A stretch of DNA of 64,000 nucleotides from Chromohalobacter canadensis (GTDB lineage: Bacteria; Pseudomonadota; Gammaproteobacteria; Pseudomonadales; Halomonadaceae). The notes beneath the pieces are model-generated. The model saw only the letters and a list, made by a program, of their open reading frames with translations, had not been told where the DNA came from and ran no database searches. Made by a program: the position numbers and the translations under genes. Position 1 is the stretch's first letter; each line of letters starts with the position of its first letter. The stretch is taken from contig NZ_JAJQJH010000002.1 in NCBI RefSeq assembly GCF_029544075.1, positions 62,001 to 126,000 on the forward strand. Reading direction: 5' to 3'. This document shows, in pieces, positions 62,222 through 64,000 of the stretch.

Positions 62222-63493
62222 ATGACTCTCTCCACGCCTGCTGCCACGTCTGCCAATACGCCCAGCGATACGCTCCCCGCGACCCCGGATTACGACGCCT
62301 GGCCGGTCGAAGTCGCCATCCACAACGTGAGCCACACTCCGCGCCAGGTCGAAATTCACTGGGAAGACGGCCGCGTCAGCCAATACCACAGCATCTGGCT
62401 GCGCGAAAACGCCGCCGACGACAGCACCGTCAATCCGGCCACGCGCGAGCGCATCCTCGACCTGTCACGCCTCGGGGCGTGGCCCACCATCAGTGAGGCG
62501 TGCCTCGACGACGCGGGCGCGCTGGAGATCGTCTTCGCGCCGGAGCAACGCCGCTTGCGCTTTCACCCCGGCTGGCTACGCGCGCACGACTATACCCACT
62601 TGGCGGAACTCGATGCCCCGCTGCCTCCTGCCACGTTATGGAAAGGCAGCGAACGCGACGCGCCCACGACCCTCGATGCGCGCGACTGGCTGGACACCGA
62701 CGATGATCCTCTGGCACCGGATGCCTGCCTCGAAAGCGCCCTCGAGGCCGTCATCGGCGAAGGCCTGGTGCGGCTACGCAACCTGCCCACCGAGCCCGGC
62801 AGCCTGGATGCCATCGCCCGGCGCATCGGCCCGCCGCGCGCCACCAACTTCGGCACGCTATTCGACGTGCGTGCCAAGCCCGATCCCGATTCCAATGCCT
62901 ACACCTCGATCGCCCTGCCACCGCACGTCGATCTGCCGACCCGCGAGTATCAGCCCGGTCTGCAGCTGCTGCATTGCCTGGAAAACGACACCATCGGCGG
63001 TGAAGCGGTGATGATGGACGGCTTCGCCATGGCCGAGGCCCTGCGCGAGCGTCATCCCGAGCACTTCGCGACGCTCACGCGTGTACGCTGGTGCTACGCC
63101 AATACGGCCCGCACCACCGATCATGTGTGGTACGCACCGATGATCAAGCTCGATGACGACGGCAATTTCGACGAGGTGCGCATCGCCGATTTCCTGCGCG
63201 GCCCGCTGATGGCACCGTTCGAGGACGTGGAGCCTGCCTATGCCGCCTTGATGGCGCTGCAGCGCCTGCTCAGAGAGCCCGATTTCGCGCTGCGCTTCAC
63301 CTACACGCCCGGCGACATGGTGATCTTCGACAACCGCCGCCTGCTGCACGCCCGCGATGCCTTCGATGTCGGCCAGGGAGGGCGCCGTTGGCTGCAGGGC
63401 TGCTATCTCGAGCGCGACGAAGCCCGCTCGCGGCTGCGCATGTTGCGCCGTGCTCACCGCCGGCAACGCGTCGACGCCCTTGGTCAGGGCTAA
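62222..63493 (+). CDS. Gamma-butyrobetaine hydroxylase-like 2-oxoglutarate oxygenase
   Basis: The 423-residue protein starts at the ATG at 62222, which has AAGGA seven bases upstream. It has the N-terminal DUF971-like domain and a TauD-type oxygenase core with His235-x-Asp237 (PPHVDLPT), His376 (RRLLHARD) and an Arg in GRRWLQGCY. Butyrobetaine hydroxylases make L-carnitine. In those enzymes a zinc site is built from N-terminal cysteines (WLRDNCPC-type); here the matching WLRENAADD lacks them. It may use another betaine. Confidence 0.82.
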   Translation: MTLSTPAATSANTPSDTLPATPDYDAWPVEVAIHNVSHTPRQVEIHWEDGRVSQYHSIWLRENAADDSTVNPATRERILDLSRLGAWPTISEACLDDAGALEIVFAPEQRRLRFHPGWLRAHDYTHLAELDAPLPPATLWKGSERDAPTTLDARDWLDTDDDPLAPDACLESALEAVIGEGLVRLRNLPTEPGSLDAIARRIGPPRATNFGTLFDVRAKPDPDSNAYTSIALPPHVDLPTREYQPGLQLLHCLENDTIGGEAVMMDGFAMAEALRERHPEHFATLTRVRWCYANTARTTDHVWYAPMIKLDDDGNFDEVRIADFLRGPLMAPFEDVEPAYAALMALQRLLREPDFALRFTYTPGDMVIFDNRRLLHARDAFDVGQGGRRWLQGCYLERDEARSRLRMLRRAHRRQRVDALGQG

Positions 63494-63523
63494 TTCAGGC
63501 GTTCGGTGGACCTGTAGGCACGA

Positions 63524-63559
63524 AATAACCCGCCCATGGCAAGCCATGGGCGGGTTATT
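63524..63559. terminator. Perfect 17-base inverted repeat, bidirectional terminator
   Basis: Arms AATAACCCGCCCATGGC and its exact complement surround a two-base loop between convergent genes. It has an A/T-rich base on both sides and probably stops both transcripts. Confidence 0.82.
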
Positions 63560-63617
63560 GCAGCGAGGAAAGACGTAATGGAACGTTTTGACGTTCGCCG
63601 ATTTATCCGGCGCTTCC

Positions 63618-64000
63618 TTAGCGGCGTACTATTCCGATACGCCGCCCCGCGGCGCTCGGCCACTCGTCTCCGGCGGGCGGCAATGTCTCGACAACCGCCG
63701 CGACCGGTTCGGGGAACGGCCCCGGTCGGCCGCTAGCGACATCGATGCCCATCAACATCTGCTCGCTGGTCGCCAGCGGGTCGCCGTCGGCGTTGCGCAG
63801 GGTAAAAAAGACATGCAACCGCTTGGCATCATGATCGAGTAGCGTCAGTTCGACCGCCAACGCCTCGCTACGATGCGCTTGCTGGCGGTAGCAGAGATGC
63901 GTCTCCAGGGTATAGAGCGTGTAACCATGCTCGGCTCGCCCCGCCACATCGAGGCCGATACGCTCCATCAGCGCCTCGACGGCCAGCGAGAAGACCCTCG
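63618..64000 (-). CDS. Hotdog thioesterase, betainyl-CoA thioesterase-like (partial)
   Basis: Only the last 127 residues are in the window; the frame is open to the right edge. The segment EALMERIGLDVAGRAEHGY, then THLCYRQQAHRSEAL, LLDHDAKRLHVFFTLR and LATSEQMLMGID, matches hotdog thioesterases that release glycine betaine from betainyl-CoA in carnitine catabolism. Such domains occur alone (CdhB) or fused to L-carnitine dehydrogenase; which applies cannot be told here. A Met at 63968 is within the domain and is not the true start. Confidence 0.72.
   Translation of the reverse strand, partial: RVFSLAVEALMERIGLDVAGRAEHGYTLYTLETHLCYRQQAHRSEALAVELTLLDHDAKRLHVFFTLRNADGDPLATSEQMLMGIDVASGRPGPFPEPVAAVVETLPPAGDEWPSAAGRRIGIVRR

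Noticed and set aside
63578-63736. Small plus-strand frame after the 17-base inverted repeat, with GGAAAG upstream
   Set aside because: It overlaps the thioesterase gene in antisense and its Arg-rich product has no family features.

Overview
The window is a dense, GC-rich, gammaproteobacterial chromosome segment. It most likely comes from a halophilic Halomonadaceae member (Halomonas or Chromohalobacter type). The grounds are the fused NuoC-NuoD subunit, the acidic proteins, the gene orders hemC-hemD-hemX-hemY, lptM-lysA-dapF-xerC and glnK-amtB, and genes for osmolyte and betaine metabolism. The species call is an inference. The first two thirds are core genes; accessory and catabolic content is concentrated after about 55 kb.

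Region by region. (1) 1-3.8 kb, minus strand: haem genes hemC, hemD, hemX and hemY (hemY cut by the window edge). (2) 4-10.1 kb, plus strand: argH, lptM, lysA, dapF, a DUF484 gene, xerC and a yigB-like phosphatase. (3) 10.1-12.5 kb: engB facing away from dsbA and a nuclease-family gene. (4) 12.5-27.6 kb, minus strand: the complete 13-gene complex I operon nuoA-N with nuoCD fused. (5) 28-33 kb: thiD, a tandem universal stress protein, dtd, the ABC-F gene yheS and a TIGR02444 gene. (6) 33.2-36.4 kb: a TRAP transporter whose membrane genes converge on its binding-protein gene; the small subunit ends in a Gly-Asn repeat encoded by ten GGCAAT hexamers. (7) 36.5-43.9 kb: FKBP isomerase, an AEC carrier, trmB, thiG, thiS, a sodium:alanine symporter, DUF423 and a thioesterase. 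An orphan promoter-terminator unit at 39.2-39.35 kb looks like an undescribed small RNA. (8) 44-52.3 kb: malate synthase G with an IclR-like operator, a hydrolase-lipoprotein-aminotransferase-DUF4105 run, comM and ubiK. (9) 52.4-54.7 kb: the nitrogen module, two PII genes flanking amtB, behind a sigma-54 promoter with paired NtrC sites. (10) 55.4-64 kb: a LysR regulator, a HalD/BesD-type 2-oxoglutarate oxygenase, a DddP-type M24 protein, a TnpB-only transposon, a betaine-type binding protein, a CdhR-like regulator, a gamma-butyrobetaine-hydroxylase-like oxygenase and, at the edge, a thioesterase of the betainyl-CoA type.

The last region is the most likely home of something new. It looks like uptake and oxidation of quaternary-amine or sulfonium osmolytes. 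It pairs a non-halogenating BesD-family oxygenase with a DddP-like protein that keeps all six metal ligands but appears to lack the catalytic Asp of characterised DMSP lyases. A TnpB transposon sits exactly where it would separate the ribosome-binding site of the binding-protein gene from its start codon. All calls come from reading the sequence; no database search was run.
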